Shown here one piece after another: positions 25,839 through 34,154 of a DNA stretch of 64,000 nt. The position numbers and the translations under genes were made by a program. The DNA is taken from positions 1 through 64,000 of the forward strand of contig JAILCQ010000041.1 of the NCBI GenBank assembly GCA_024679955.1, read 5' to 3'. Positions within the stretch are counted from its first letter, which is position 1. Each line of letters begins with the position of its first letter. This stretch comes from Bacillota bacterium (lineage in GTDB: Bacteria > Bacillota > Dehalobacteriia > UBA4068). Under the pieces are notes generated by a model, which was not told where the DNA came from, made no database searches, and saw only the letters and a program-made list of their open reading frames with translations.

Positions 25839-27032
25839 ATGGAGCATATCTATCCGCTGACGATCATCCTGCTGCTGGCCGTCATCCTGGTGCTTTTGCT
25901 CGCCAGGCGGGACGGAGAAAAGAGCGCCAAGCGCATGGAGGCGCTTTTGAAAGAGGAGATCGACGGCCTGCAGCAGCAGAATTATCAATTGCAGGCCGAT
26001 CATGCCGACCGGATATTGCGGCAGATGCTGATGCTGAATGAGGCCGGCAGCCAGCGCATGGAGATTTTGCGCCAAAATGTGGACGATCATTTGCAAACCA
26101 TGCGGCAAAGCAATGACAAAGCCCTGGCCGATATGCGCTTCATCGTGGATGAAAAGCTGCATACGGATTTGGAAAGACGCCTGGGACAGTCCTTTTCCTT
26201 GATCAACGAACGGTTGGAGCAGGTGTATAAAGGCTTAGGCGAAATGCAGAACCTGGCCGCCGGCGTCGGCGATCTGAAGAAGGTTTTGAGCAATGTCAAA
26301 ACCAGGGGCATTTGGGGAGAAGTCTCCTTGGGCAATTTGCTGGCGCAAATGCTCTCCCCCGGTCAATACGCGGTTAATGCCGCCGTAAATCCGGAACATG
26401 GGGAATTGCGGGTGGAATATGCGGTGATCCTGCCCGGCCGGGGAGAAACCCCCGTTTATTTACCGATAGACGCCAAATTTCCTTTGGCCGGTTATCAGGC
26501 TTTGCTCCAGGCGGAGGAAGCAGGGGATACCTCGTCTATCGCCGCTTGCCGCAAGGCCTTGTGCGTCCGGATCAAGGAATGCGCCAAAGACGTCAATCAA
26601 AAATATATCGCCCCGCCTTATACCACGGATTTCGCTTTGATCTATTTGCCGGTGGAAGGCCTGTATTCGGAACTGATCCGCCAGGCGGATCTGGTGGAAG
26701 CGCTGCAAAGGGAATACCGGGTCATGTTGGCCGGGCCCACCACCGTTTCCGCTTTGCTGAACAGCTTGCAGCTGGGCTTTCGCTCGATCGCGGTGGAACA
26801 GAGAGCGGAGGAGATCTGGCTTTTGTTGAACGAAGTCAAGCATGGTTTTGCCGATTTCGGTATCATTCTGGAAAAAATTCAGCGAAAACTGCAGGAAGCG
26901 GCCAACGGCGTGGATACTGCCGCCGCCAAAACCAGAGGTATTGAACGGCGTTTGAATAAAGTGAGCCAATTGTCCGCCCATGCCGGGGCTTTGGCGGATG
27001 AAAACGGCAATGACAATGAGGTGCGACAATAA
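25839..27032 (+). CDS. rmuC: DNA recombination protein RmuC
   Basis: A single N-terminal transmembrane helix (YPLTIILLLAVILVLLLA) is followed by a coiled coil (about 30-140) and the RmuC nuclease-like domain. That domain includes VKTRGIWGEVSLGNLLAQML, LPIDAKFPLAGYQAL and TDFALIYLPVEGLY. RmuC limits DNA rearrangements and belongs to the PD-(D/E)XK-like fold by published comparison. Start ATG 25839 after AGGAAGGAGAAAGG gives 397 residues; the longer track ORF starts inside rsmA. Confidence 0.93.
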   Translation: MEHIYPLTIILLLAVILVLLLARRDGEKSAKRMEALLKEEIDGLQQQNYQLQADHADRILRQMLMLNEAGSQRMEILRQNVDDHLQTMRQSNDKALADMRFIVDEKLHTDLERRLGQSFSLINERLEQVYKGLGEMQNLAAGVGDLKKVLSNVKTRGIWGEVSLGNLLAQMLSPGQYAVNAAVNPEHGELRVEYAVILPGRGETPVYLPIDAKFPLAGYQALLQAEEAGDTSSIAACRKALCVRIKECAKDVNQKYIAPPYTTDFALIYLPVEGLYSELIRQADLVEALQREYRVMLAGPTTVSALLNSLQLGFRSIAVEQRAEEIWLLLNEVKHGFADFGIILEKIQRKLQEAANGVDTAAAKTRGIERRLNKVSQLSAHAGALADENGNDNEVRQ

Positions 27033-27033
27033 C

Positions 27034-27801
27034 ATGAGTAGAATCAAATTGCTTTCCTGGAATGTAAACGGCGTACGGGCTGCCGTTAAAAAAGGCGCTT
27101 TGGCTTCTTTGCAGGAAATCGACGCGGATATCGTATCGATTCAGGAAATCAAAGCCAAGCCGGAACAGGTGCCCCAAGAGTTGATGGAATGGCCGGGTTA
27201 TCAACCGTATATTTTTTCCGCCCAGCGGCCCGGATACAGCGGGGTGGCCGTGTTCAGCCGCCTGCAGCCGCAGCGGGTGCAATACGGCTTCGGCGTGGAA
27301 AGATTCGACGCCGAGGGGCGGCTGATCCTTATGGATTTCCCCCAATTTCGTTTGTTCAGCTGCTATTTTCCCAATGGGGGCAATGGGCCGGAACGCTTGC
27401 AATATAAAATGGACTTTTATGAAGAGACCCTGGCCTTTGCCGCCCGCTCGGACAAGCCTTTGGTGGTGTGCGGCGACGTCAATACCGCCCACCAGGAGAT
27501 CGATTTGGCCCGCCCCAAGGAAAACAGCAAAAATACCGGCTTTTTGCCGGAAGAGCGGGATTGGATCGACCGTTTTCTGGCGGCCGGCTTTATAGACAGT
27601 TTCCGTATGTTCCACGAAGGGGAGACCGGCCAATACAGTTGGTGGGATATGAAAACCAGGGCCCGGGAGCGGAACGCCGGTTGGCGTATCGATTATTTTT
27701 TCGTAGCCGAAAGCCTGCGTCCCTATGTGAAAGACGCCTATATCCTGCCGCAGGTGCTGGGTTCGGATCATTGTCCGGTCATGCTGGAGCTGGAATTTTG
27801 A
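27034..27801 (+). CDS. Exodeoxyribonuclease III / AP endonuclease
   Basis: This is an EEP-family nuclease for base-excision repair. Active-site motifs are LSWNVNGVRAAVKKG, the metal-binding glutamate in SIQEIKAKPEQ, GDVNTAHQEIDLARPK, and the catalytic histidine in LGSDHCPVMLEL. The chain WWDMKTRARERNAGWRIDYF is typical of the ExoA/XthA type. The start at ATG 27034 follows GAGGTG located at the rmuC end, one base after the rmuC stop. Length is 255 residues. Confidence 0.95.
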   Translation: MSRIKLLSWNVNGVRAAVKKGALASLQEIDADIVSIQEIKAKPEQVPQELMEWPGYQPYIFSAQRPGYSGVAVFSRLQPQRVQYGFGVERFDAEGRLILMDFPQFRLFSCYFPNGGNGPERLQYKMDFYEETLAFAARSDKPLVVCGDVNTAHQEIDLARPKENSKNTGFLPEERDWIDRFLAAGFIDSFRMFHEGETGQYSWWDMKTRARERNAGWRIDYFFVAESLRPYVKDAYILPQVLGSDHCPVMLELEF

Positions 27802-27836
27802 ACCGGCGCTTCGGCGGCCGGATCTTTACCCATAAA

Positions 27837-27875
27837 AAAAAGCTTTAACCGATTTCTGGCTGGTTAAAGCTTTTT
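27837..27875. terminator. Bidirectional terminator
   Basis: A 14-bp perfect stem AAAAAGCTTTAACC/GGTTAAAGCTTTTT with an 11-nt loop separates the convergent nuclease and phosphoesterase genes. A and T tracts on both flanks allow function in both directions. Confidence 0.88.
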
Positions 27876-27921
27876 GCCTATATATTTGCCGGATCGCCTT
27901 TGCGCTGCCGCTTGCGGGCTG

Positions 27922-28743
27922 TTATTGCGTATTGCCGCCGCCGGACAGGGTGACGACGACGATTTCCGGCAGGTTGAAAATACGCCAGGGGAAGACGCTG
28001 TTGCCCAGGCCGCGGCTGACGATCAAAACCGTATCGCCGACGCGGTAGCATCCTCCGTCATATTGGGGAAAAAAGCCTTGACCGGGAGCGATCAGGCCGC
28101 CTACAAAAGGCAAACGGATCTGACCGCCGTGGGCATGGCCGGATAATACCAGATCCGCGCCGGCATAGCTGTCTATCCTTTCCGGGCGATGGGCCAAAAG
28201 CACGTTGCATAGATCGTTCTTTCGCAGTCTGGCGATGGCGTCTTGCGCCGCTTCAGCGTGAAAAGCCTGGTCGGGCACGCCCAGCAAATAAAATCTGCTT
28301 TCTCCTTTGCTGATTTCTGCGCCGCTGTTGAACAGGACGCGGACGCCAGATTCTTCCAGACTGCGGGCAAAATCCGCATAGTCCTTCCCGGTATTCGCCT
28401 CGTGGTTGCCAGGGGCGTAATATACGCCGGCGATTTGTGTGCAGGCCGCCGCAAAATCCAAGGCCACCTGGGGATCGCCATGCCGGCAATCCAACAAATC
28501 GCCGCCCAGCAAAATCAAATCCGGCTCCAGGGCTTTCAGCTTATCCAGCAGCCGGCCGTCAAAATCATCGCTGTGCAAATCGGACACAAATGCGATGGCA
28601 AAGCCGTCCAGGTCTTGGCCCAGCAGGGGATGGGAATAGGTATATTCGCTGACGGAGATGGTGCGGTTTTGCCAATGGAGGAATACCGCCGTCAGCATCA
28701 CGCACAGCAGGCATAGGAAGATCGGTATTTTTTTTGCTTTCAT
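27922..28743 (-). CDS. Membrane-anchored metallophosphoesterase (YkuE/YaeI-like)
   Basis: A short N-terminal hydrophobic anchor (residues 6-22) precedes a calcineurin-like domain with metal motifs VSDLHSDDF, LLGGDLLD, APGNHEANTG, LLAHRP and LSGHAHGGQI. The protein should face the outside and hydrolyse phosphomonoesters or lipid-linked phosphates such as UDP-DAG-like substrates. The real substrate is unknown. Length is 273 residues. It is divergent from sfsA, with 134 bp between the starts. Confidence 0.92.
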   Translation of the reverse strand: MKAKKIPIFLCLLCVMLTAVFLHWQNRTISVSEYTYSHPLLGQDLDGFAIAFVSDLHSDDFDGRLLDKLKALEPDLILLGGDLLDCRHGDPQVALDFAAACTQIAGVYYAPGNHEANTGKDYADFARSLEESGVRVLFNSGAEISKGESRFYLLGVPDQAFHAEAAQDAIARLRKNDLCNVLLAHRPERIDSYAGADLVLSGHAHGGQIRLPFVGGLIAPGQGFFPQYDGGCYRVGDTVLIVSRGLGNSVFPWRIFNLPEIVVVTLSGGGNTQ

Positions 28744-28877
28744 TTTTATAAAGGGGCGATTTTCGCAAGGCGTCGCGGAAAGTCGCTGAACAATGGATCA
28801 GAGAGACAAAAACAATTTTACCATAGCTGGACAATGCTTGCAAGCCGTCCGGACCTATGGATGTATTCGAGGCTATC

Positions 28878-29558
28878 ATGCAGTATGAGAACATAAAAAG
28901 GGCGGTTTTTCTCAGCCGCCCCAACCGTTTTATCGCCAATATCGAAATCGACGGCAGACCGTATCTCTGCCATGTGAAGAACACCGGCCGCTGCCGGGAA
29001 TTGCTGCTTCCCGGCGTGGACGTGGTGGTGCAAAAAGCCGGTTCTGCAGCGCGTAAGACGCCGTATGATCTGATCGGCGTATGGAAAGGGGAGCGGTTTA
29101 TCAATATCGACGCCGCCGCGCCCAATCAGGTGGTGGCGGAATGGCTGCCCGCAAGCGGTTTGTTGGCCGGCATATCCCATATCCGGCCGGAAACGGTCTA
29201 TGGCGACAGCCGTTTCGATTTCTACCTGGAATCCGCGGAGGGGCCGGCTTTTATCGAGGTAAAAGGCGTGACATTGGAAGAAAATGGCGTGGTGCGTTTT
29301 CCCGACGCGCCTACGGAGCGGGGCTGCAAGCATTTGCTGGGCCTGATCGACTGCGTCAAGCAGGGCTATGCCGCTTTTGTTATCTTCGTGGTGCAGATGG
29401 AAAACGTCCGCTATTTTGAAGCCAACGCCGCTACGGATCCGGCCTTTGCCGCGGCATTGGCCGCCGCCCATCGGGCGGGCGTCCGCGTTTTGGCCTATAG
29501 CTGCCAAGCCGGAGAATCTTCGCTGTTTTTGCATCGACCCATACCGGTAAAGCTATAG
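28878..29558 (+). CDS. sfsA: SfsA-family nuclease-like protein
   Basis: The product shows the SfsA layout: FLSRPNRFIANIEIDG (N-terminal OB part), HVKNTGRCRELLLPG, DSRFDFYLE, then the PD-(D/E)XK-like FIEVKGVTLEENGVVRFPDAPTERG. The family was first linked to maltose metabolism in E. coli and is now regarded as a DNA-binding nuclease. I prefer ATG 28878 (GAGG five bases upstream) to the track start at 28857, giving 226 residues. Confidence 0.93.
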   Translation: MQYENIKRAVFLSRPNRFIANIEIDGRPYLCHVKNTGRCRELLLPGVDVVVQKAGSAARKTPYDLIGVWKGERFINIDAAAPNQVVAEWLPASGLLAGISHIRPETVYGDSRFDFYLESAEGPAFIEVKGVTLEENGVVRFPDAPTERGCKHLLGLIDCVKQGYAAFVIFVVQMENVRYFEANAATDPAFAAALAAAHRAGVRVLAYSCQAGESSLFLHRPIPVKL

Positions 29559-29568
29559 CGAAAACGCC

Positions 29569-30324
29569 TTAACAAAAGTTGCCGAAAAAATCCAAGGCAA
29601 TAGAGACCAAACGATCCATTTGTCCCGGCGCGTCAAAGGTATGATTGGCGCCTTCGATTTCCACCAAGGGGGCGTCGATATGCCGGGCGAAGGAGCGGGC
29701 GTCCGCAATGGGGGCGATCTGATCCGCCGTGCCGTGTATCATCAGCATATCCGCCATATTTTTGCCAGCCTCGGCAAACAGATCGTGTTGAAGCAGATCG
29801 TCTATAAAGGCGTTGGTGATCTTCAGCGGCCGGGCATAGTCCTCGTCCAGGATGACAAAACCCTGTGCGCGCAAAAGCCGCGCCTGCTCCGGCGTTTGCT
29901 CGTCGATCATCAACTGGGCCATTTTCACCGCGGCGCAGCGCAGAACGGCTTTGCGATGGGGCCTTCCATGCTTCGACAGATGCAGCGCCAGCAGGTAAGC
30001 GCCGAAGCTGGAGCCCAGATAGGCCACGGGACTGTGAGGATACGCCCGGGAGAGATAGGATTCCACCGTATGCAGATCTTCCAGACAATTGGCCACCCGC
30101 AGTTTCGAGCCGTCCACGGGGCTGTCGCCATGGGCGGGAAGATCAAAGCTGATCCAGCCTTTGCCGCTTTTTTCCATTGCGGCGGCAAACAAACGAACGG
30201 TGGAACTGGCTTTGCTGCTGCCGAAGCCATGAATCATCAACAGTATGGGTTGTCCGTCTCCGGAAATTTGACAAGAATAGGGGATAGCATAGCCGTTGGA
30301 GCGTCGCAGATAGTGATCGGTCAT
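29569..30324 (-). CDS. Alpha/beta hydrolase
   Basis: This is an alpha/beta hydrolase with oxyanion motif MIHGFGSSKASS, nucleophile elbow GSSFGAYL, aspartate in MIHGTADQIAP and histidine in EGANHTFDAPGQ. The ending is typical for esterase or peptidase-like members, and the substrate is unknown. The start is uncertain: MTDHYLRRSNG at 30324 fits the family, but an AAAGGGG stands rather far upstream. The track ORF extends 34 residues further without conservation. Its 3' end nearly meets the sfsA stop. Confidence 0.85.
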   Translation of the reverse strand: MTDHYLRRSNGYAIPYSCQISGDGQPILLMIHGFGSSKASSTVRLFAAAMEKSGKGWISFDLPAHGDSPVDGSKLRVANCLEDLHTVESYLSRAYPHSPVAYLGSSFGAYLLALHLSKHGRPHRKAVLRCAAVKMAQLMIDEQTPEQARLLRAQGFVILDEDYARPLKITNAFIDDLLQHDLFAEAGKNMADMLMIHGTADQIAPIADARSFARHIDAPLVEIEGANHTFDAPGQMDRLVSIALDFFGNFC

Positions 30325-30451
30325 ATGGATTGCGCCGGTTTTCCCCTTTGGGAGGAAACAGGGAAAAGCGCCGGCCTCCTTTCTGCAGGATATAATATCA
30401 TCATGGGATTTTGAGCAAATGCGCATGTTTGTGCTACAATGGCGTATAAAA

Positions 30452-30486
30452 AGTTCGTCGCAAGCATCATAACGCTTGCGACGAAC
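30452..30486 (-). terminator. Terminator of the tRNA Ser-Ser-Arg cluster
   Basis: The stem AGTTCGTCGCAAGC/GCTTGCGACGAACT surrounds an 8-nt loop directly after tRNA-Arg on the minus strand, followed by TTTTAT. The stem reaches the last base of the tRNA CCA end. Confidence 0.85.
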
Positions 30487-30563
30487 TGGTGCGCCCAGCA
30501 GGACTCGAACCTGCGACCTTTTGGTTCGTAGCCAAACACTCTATCCAGCTGAGCTATGAGCGC
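30487..30563 (-). tRNA. tRNA-Arg (anticodon ACG)
   Basis: The reverse complement has acceptor GCGCTCA/TGGGCGC, anticodon loop CTACGAA, T arm GGTTCGAGTCC and encoded CCA; 77 nt. A34 would be edited to inosine to read CGU, CGC and CGA. Confidence 0.96.
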
Positions 30564-30588
30564 ATTTGGCACAGCTTTATACTGTGCG

Positions 30589-30683
30589 TGGCGGAGAGCA
30601 AGGGATTCGAACCCTCGATACAGGTTTTGGCCCGTATACTCGCTTAGCAGGCGAGCGCCTTCGACCGACTCGGCCAACTCTCC
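30589..30683 (-). tRNA. tRNA-Ser (anticodon GCT)
   Basis: Class II tRNA of 95 nt with acceptor GGAGAGT/GCTCTCC, anticodon in CTGCTAA, a long variable arm (TATACGGGCCAAAACCTGTA) and encoded CCA. It reads AGC and AGU. Confidence 0.95.
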
Positions 30684-30712
30684 AGGCAAATTCTTTTTCA
30701 GGAAAGAAGTTT

Positions 30713-30802
30713 TGGCGGAGGAGGTGGGATTCGAACCCACGGAGCCCTCTCGGGCTCAACGGTTTTCAAGACCGTCACCTTAAACCGCTCGGACACCCCT
30801 CC
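30713..30802 (-). tRNA. tRNA-Ser (anticodon TGA)
   Basis: Class II tRNA of 90 nt with acceptor GGAGGGG/CTCCTCC, anticodon loop CTTGAAA, variable arm GAGCCCGAGAGGGCTC and encoded CCA. It is first in the minus-strand cluster. Confidence 0.95.
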
Positions 30803-30828
30803 TAAAAACGGAGTAAGCTGCATCAACT

Positions 30829-30857
30829 ATAATACCATTCTTTCAGGGAAATGTCAA
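30829..30857 (-). promoter_or_regulatory. Promoter of the tRNA cluster
   Basis: On the minus strand TTGACA and TATTAT are separated by 17 bp, with the -10 box 27 bp before tRNA-Ser (TGA). Confidence 0.78.
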
Positions 30858-31016
30858 TGCCCGGTAAAGGTTTTATATAAAAATTTTAATCCTCTCCGGT
30901 CTCCATCATTGCGCCGCCCAAGGAAAAGGGGCGGCGGTTGCGCGGAGATGCAAGAGGCCCGGCAGGGGCGCAAGGCCTCTGCCCGGGCGGTGCAAGCGTA
31001 TATACTTCTTTTCTTC

Positions 31017-31655
31017 TTATTCTTCCGTTTGCCGGCCGGCAAACCAGCTTTCCGCATAAGAGGCAAGCAGCGGCGCCAGCGTTTTCGGCAATACGCCGGT
31101 GGTATTGACGCAAAGATGGTAGCCTTCCTTGGCTCCCCATTTGACGGAAGAAAGCAAATCATGCTGCTTGGACCTGCCAGCATCCACTTGCTTGATCCTT
31201 TTTTGCATCTCATGGGCGGTAAGGGGCTTTTCCGCCGTTTTCTGTTCCATTTCCCGATCCATGCAGCGGCGCACCCGGGCGTCCATATCGGCATAGACGA
31301 ATAGATTAAAAGGATGCTCCTCTTCCAGAATCACGTCGGCGTTGCGGCCCACGATGATGCAATCCTGAAAAGAGGCCAATTCTTTAATGACCTGATGCTG
31401 CGCGATCAGCAAATCCGTCATGTTCCTTTGCATTGCCATCGAATAAGACAAGGTTTGGCCAAAAACGATAGGGAAGCTGGGCAATATACCGGTTTCCAAA
31501 ATATTCGCCACATAGTTTTCGTCCAATTGGCTTTTTTGCGCAATTGCCGTAATGATCTCCCTGTCATAATAAGCAAAATTGAGGATATCGGCCATTCTTT
31601 TACCGATTTCCCGGCCGCCGCTGCCAAACTGTCTACTGATGGTAATGATTCGCAT
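31017..31655 (-). CDS. Cytidylate-kinase-like family protein
   Basis: The N-terminus IITISRQFGSGGREIGKRMAD is the variant P-loop of the cytidylate kinase-like family (PF13189 type), followed by YYDREIITAIAQKS and IVGRNADVILEEE. True cytidylate kinases have a different loop and lid, so the substrate is open; members of this family are common and uncharacterised in Clostridia. Length is 212 residues. The start has a GGAGGAGG site 7-8 bases upstream. Confidence 0.88.
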   Translation of the reverse strand: MRIITISRQFGSGGREIGKRMADILNFAYYDREIITAIAQKSQLDENYVANILETGILPSFPIVFGQTLSYSMAMQRNMTDLLIAQHQVIKELASFQDCIIVGRNADVILEEEHPFNLFVYADMDARVRRCMDREMEQKTAEKPLTAHEMQKRIKQVDAGRSKQHDLLSSVKWGAKEGYHLCVNTTGVLPKTLAPLLASYAESWFAGRQTEE

Positions 31656-31749
31656 AATAAAACCTCCTCCAAGGATACCGTATCGTATACCGCATAGGCT
31701 TATATAATCTTTATATATTTTGTAGTGTAAGAAGAACAGCTATATTCGT

Positions 31750-31778
31750 AGTTTATCCGCTGAAGAATAGATTGTCAA
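31750..31778 (-). promoter_or_regulatory. Promoter of the cytidylate-kinase-like gene
   Basis: On the minus strand TTGACA and TAAACT are separated by 17 bp, leaving a leader of about 90 nt. The leader holds a near-repeat of GTATACGATAC/GGTATCC words with no recognised function. Confidence 0.5.
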
Positions 31779-31856
31779 GCGTTCGCCAAGCATACGGCCG
31801 GGAATGGATGTAGAAAAATTGCCGGCGGGAAATAAAGAAAAAAGGATCAAGTTTTT

Positions 31857-31887
31857 ATTGACATATGTCAATATTATCGTATATACT
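31857..31887 (+). promoter_or_regulatory. Promoter with palindromic operator for the NifX-like gene
   Basis: TTGACA (31858) and TATACT (31882) are 18 bp apart. The -35 box lies in a perfect 16-bp palindrome ATTGACATATGTCAAT (31857-31872). A repressor bound there would block RNA polymerase. The identity of the regulator is unknown. Confidence 0.65.
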
Positions 31888-31992
31888 AGAACACAGGAAG
31901 CGAATAAAGGAAAATCAAACGCATGATCGGAACGTATAACCGATATGCAAAAAGGGACCTGAAAGGCAAAAAGAAGGGTAGGGGGAATCCAT

Positions 31993-32385
31993 ATGCGTAT
32001 TGCGGTAACCTATGAAAACGGCCAGGTTTTTCAGCATTTTGGCCATAGCGAACAATTCAAAGTGTATGACATTGAGAAGGATAGCGTCGTCAATCAGAGC
32101 ATCCTGGACGCCAATGGCAGCGGTCACGGCGCATTGGCGGAGTTGCTCCATGATAATAAAGTGGACGTATTGATTTGCGGCGGTGTCGGCGGCGGCGCCA
32201 AAATGGCCCTGCAAGCGGCGGGGATCGCCCTGTATGCCGGGGTGAGCGGCGATGCGGATTCCGCGGTAAAAGCCCTGCTGGACGGGTCTTTGGATTTTGA
32301 TCCGCAGCACGAATGCGCCCATCATCAACACCATGACGGCGACTGCGGCGACCATGACTGCGGCGCTCATCATTGCCAATCCTAA
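31993..32385 (+). CDS. NifX/NifB-type iron-molybdenum cofactor domain protein with His/Cys tail
   Basis: The first 100 residues form the dinitrogenase iron-molybdenum cofactor fold: MRIAVTYENGQVFQHFGH, FKVYDIE, and LICGGVGGGAKMALQAAGI. Stand-alone proteins of this type handle metal clusters and are not limited to nitrogen fixers. The tail, HECAHHQHHDGDCGDHDCGAHHC, is rich in His, Cys and Asp and should bind metal ions. Length is 130 residues. The gene stands alone between its own promoter and terminator. No nif gene is nearby. Confidence 0.9.
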   Translation: MRIAVTYENGQVFQHFGHSEQFKVYDIEKDSVVNQSILDANGSGHGALAELLHDNKVDVLICGGVGGGAKMALQAAGIALYAGVSGDADSAVKALLDGSLDFDPQHECAHHQHHDGDCGDHDCGAHHCQS

Positions 32386-32412
32386 TGTCCCATATAGATA
32401 TCACAATTTTTC

Positions 32413-32453
32413 AAAAGCCTTGCCGGACCGCCAACGATCCGCAAGGCTTTTTT
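32413..32453 (+). terminator. Terminator of the NifX-like gene
   Basis: The stem AAAAGCCTTGC/GCAAGGCTTTT with a 17-nt loop is followed by T stretches, 27 bp after the stop codon. Confidence 0.85.
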
Positions 32454-32923
32454 ATGTTATTAAAATCCATTGCTCCAATACCGTATGCGAATGCAGCGCC
32501 CAAATTTATTGGAAAGCCTATCCCATCGCTTGAATCAAGCCATGCGATCAAGACGTTTATATTTGCGACATTTTATATAGCGCTTATAGACGTCAAATCC
32601 AAGCCTATTGGGGAAGGTATATTGTGGGTTCCATCGGGGCCGGGATATGCCCGGTTTTTGAGGCGTCTTTTTTCCGTCTTTCTGGCCGTTTTTCGGATTA
32701 CCTTCTTTTTCAAATATTTAGTTTACATAATATATCTTATCGGAACTTATATATAAGGCCAGAAATGCGGCCTGCATGCAAACTTTCTATCTATCTATAT
32801 TATGGATCCCTCATAGGCATACGGCAAGATTCCCACACCCAGCGTTTGCATTTCCATAGTTCGGTTTGTTTCATTATGTTTATTCTATGAAAACGTCACA
32901 GCGCAACCGGTACCGGCCAGGCA
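32454..32923. other. Gene-free stretch of about 470 bp
   Basis: The track ORFs here (32373, 32624, 32866) lack ribosome-binding sites and any recognisable protein pattern, and the region is more AT-rich than its flanks. One weak hairpin CCGGG-ATATG-CCCGG followed by T5 is present near 32640-32660. No RNA gene or repeat was recognised. Confidence 0.5.
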
Positions 32924-33262
32924 TCAAAAACAGTCCGCTGGCATATACAGGACTTGTCCCGGATAAATATCCGAGCCCTTTAAACCGTTTATTTTCTTTA
33001 CTTCATATATGGCCTGCCGGATATCGCCCTGATATTGACAATTTTCCGCCACCAGCTGCCACAGGGAGTCGCCGGAACGTACCACGACCTCCGTCATGGG
33101 CGCAAAACCGTCCGTGGTTTGCGCTTCCGCTTTATCGTTGCCCCAAGGGCCGCACAACAACAGCGCCGTCAAAAATATCAGGGTCAAAAGCATATAGGAA
33201 AACGAAGATAGCCGGCGGTGATTTTTTCTCTTCGATTTTGTAGACGTCGTTTTGCGGTACAT
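32924..33262 (-). CDS. LysM-domain membrane protein, YneA-like SOS cell-division inhibitor
   Basis: The 112-residue protein has a basic N-terminus, one transmembrane helix (SYMLLTLIFLTALLLCG) and a C-terminal LysM domain (VVVRSGDSLWQLVAE to PGQVLYMPADCF). In Bacillus YneA of this shape stops septation during the SOS response and is encoded divergently from lexA, exactly as here. Start ATG 33262 is chosen over the GTG two codons upstream because GGAGG stands seven bases before it. Its promoter contains an SOS box. Confidence 0.85.
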   Translation of the reverse strand: MYRKTTSTKSKRKNHRRLSSFSYMLLTLIFLTALLLCGPWGNDKAEAQTTDGFAPMTEVVVRSGDSLWQLVAENCQYQGDIRQAIYEVKKINGLKGSDIYPGQVLYMPADCF

Positions 33263-33281
33263 AACCACTCCTCCATTCTCG

Positions 33282-33351
33282 CGAACATTTGTTCTATAGA
33301 TATTGTAATCGAATATATGTTCGATGTCAATAGTTATAGAACAAATGTTTG
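33282..33351. promoter_or_regulatory. Three LexA (SOS) boxes between yneA-like gene and lexA
   Basis: CGAACATTTGTTCT (33282-33295), CGAATATATGTTCG (33310-33323) and AGAACAAATGTTTG (33338-33351) match the Bacillus-type consensus CGAACNNNNGTTCG. The middle box lies inside the spacer of the yneA promoter, and the third touches the lexA -35 box. Confidence 0.9.
33302..33330 (-). promoter_or_regulatory. Promoter of the yneA-like gene
   Basis: On the minus strand TTGACA and TACAAT are separated by 17 bp, and the central SOS box fills the spacer. LexA binding would exclude RNA polymerase directly. Confidence 0.8.
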
Positions 33352-33377
33352 CAAAAATTTCTTTCTTGTGGTATGAT
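33349..33377 (+). promoter_or_regulatory. Promoter of lexA
   Basis: TTGCAA and TATGAT are separated by 17 bp, with the -35 box overlapping the third SOS box. This indicates autoregulation. Confidence 0.75.
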
Positions 33378-33406
33378 TATATAAAGAAAGCTCATGGAGG
33401 TTTGTT

Positions 33407-34036
33407 ATGACCGATTACTTGGACCTTAACCCCCGGCAAGCGCAAATCCTGGAATTCATCAAACAAAATATCAAGGCAAAGGGCTATCCCCCGTCCGTGC
33501 GGGAGATCGGCGAGGCCATCGGCCTGAGCTCCCCTTCTACCGTACAAGCGCATCTGAATACGCTGGAGAAAAAGGGCTATATCAGCCGCGGCAAATCCAA
33601 AAAACGGGCCATCGAGCTCAGCGGCGAAGCGGCCCCGGATATCCCGCCGGTACAAAAAGAAATGGTGGAGATCCCCATCGTCGGCCAAATCAGCGCCGGT
33701 TTGCCTCTTTTGGCCACGGAGAACATTGAGGACTACTTCCCTGCCCCGTTGGACTATATCCACAGCAACAAGGAGTTGTTTATCCTGCGGGTCCATGGGG
33801 AAAGCATGATCGAGGCCGGTATCTTCGACGGCGACCTGCTGATCGTGGAGAAGGCTTCCACGGCCATGAACGGCGAGATCGTGGTGGCAATGATCGAGGA
33901 CGAGGCCACGGTAAAGACCTTCTACCGGGAGGAAAACCGCATTCGTTTGCAGCCGGAAAACAGCTCTATGCAGCCTATTTACGCCATCGACGTAAAAATC
34001 ATCGGCAAGCCCATCGGTTTATACCGCCGCTTTTAG
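33407..34036 (+). CDS. lexA: SOS response repressor LexA
   Basis: LexA represses SOS genes and cleaves itself when RecA filaments form. The winged-helix DNA-binding domain (residues 5-70) includes PSVREIGEAIGLSSPSTVQAHL. The cleavage site is the Ala-Gly in ISAGLPL near residue 99, the catalytic serine is in HGESMIEAGIFDGD and the lysine in EDEATVKTFY. Length is 209 residues. The start follows GGAGG. The divergent LysM gene and three SOS boxes agree with the call. Confidence 0.97.
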   Translation: MTDYLDLNPRQAQILEFIKQNIKAKGYPPSVREIGEAIGLSSPSTVQAHLNTLEKKGYISRGKSKKRAIELSGEAAPDIPPVQKEMVEIPIVGQISAGLPLLATENIEDYFPAPLDYIHSNKELFILRVHGESMIEAGIFDGDLLIVEKASTAMNGEIVVAMIEDEATVKTFYREENRIRLQPENSSMQPIYAIDVKIIGKPIGLYRRF

Positions 34037-34119
34037 AGGCTCTTATTTTATAAATACATACCCGTTCCTCCGTCAAAACCGTCTGCGCCGGATTTTCCCC
34101 GCCTTTTGCATACGCTGTA

Positions 34120-34148
34120 TTGACGCTGTTGCGATTTTGCAGTATAGT
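34120..34148 (+). promoter_or_regulatory. Promoter of a candidate small RNA
   Basis: TTGACG and TATAGT are separated by exactly 17 bp, 84 bp after the lexA stop. There is no plus-strand gene downstream, only a terminator. Confidence 0.65.
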
Positions 34149-34154
34149 AGTCTT

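Noticed and set aside
32373-32756. 127-aa plus-strand ORF after the NifX-like gene
   Set aside because: It lacks a ribosome-binding site, begins inside the preceding gene end and crosses its terminator.
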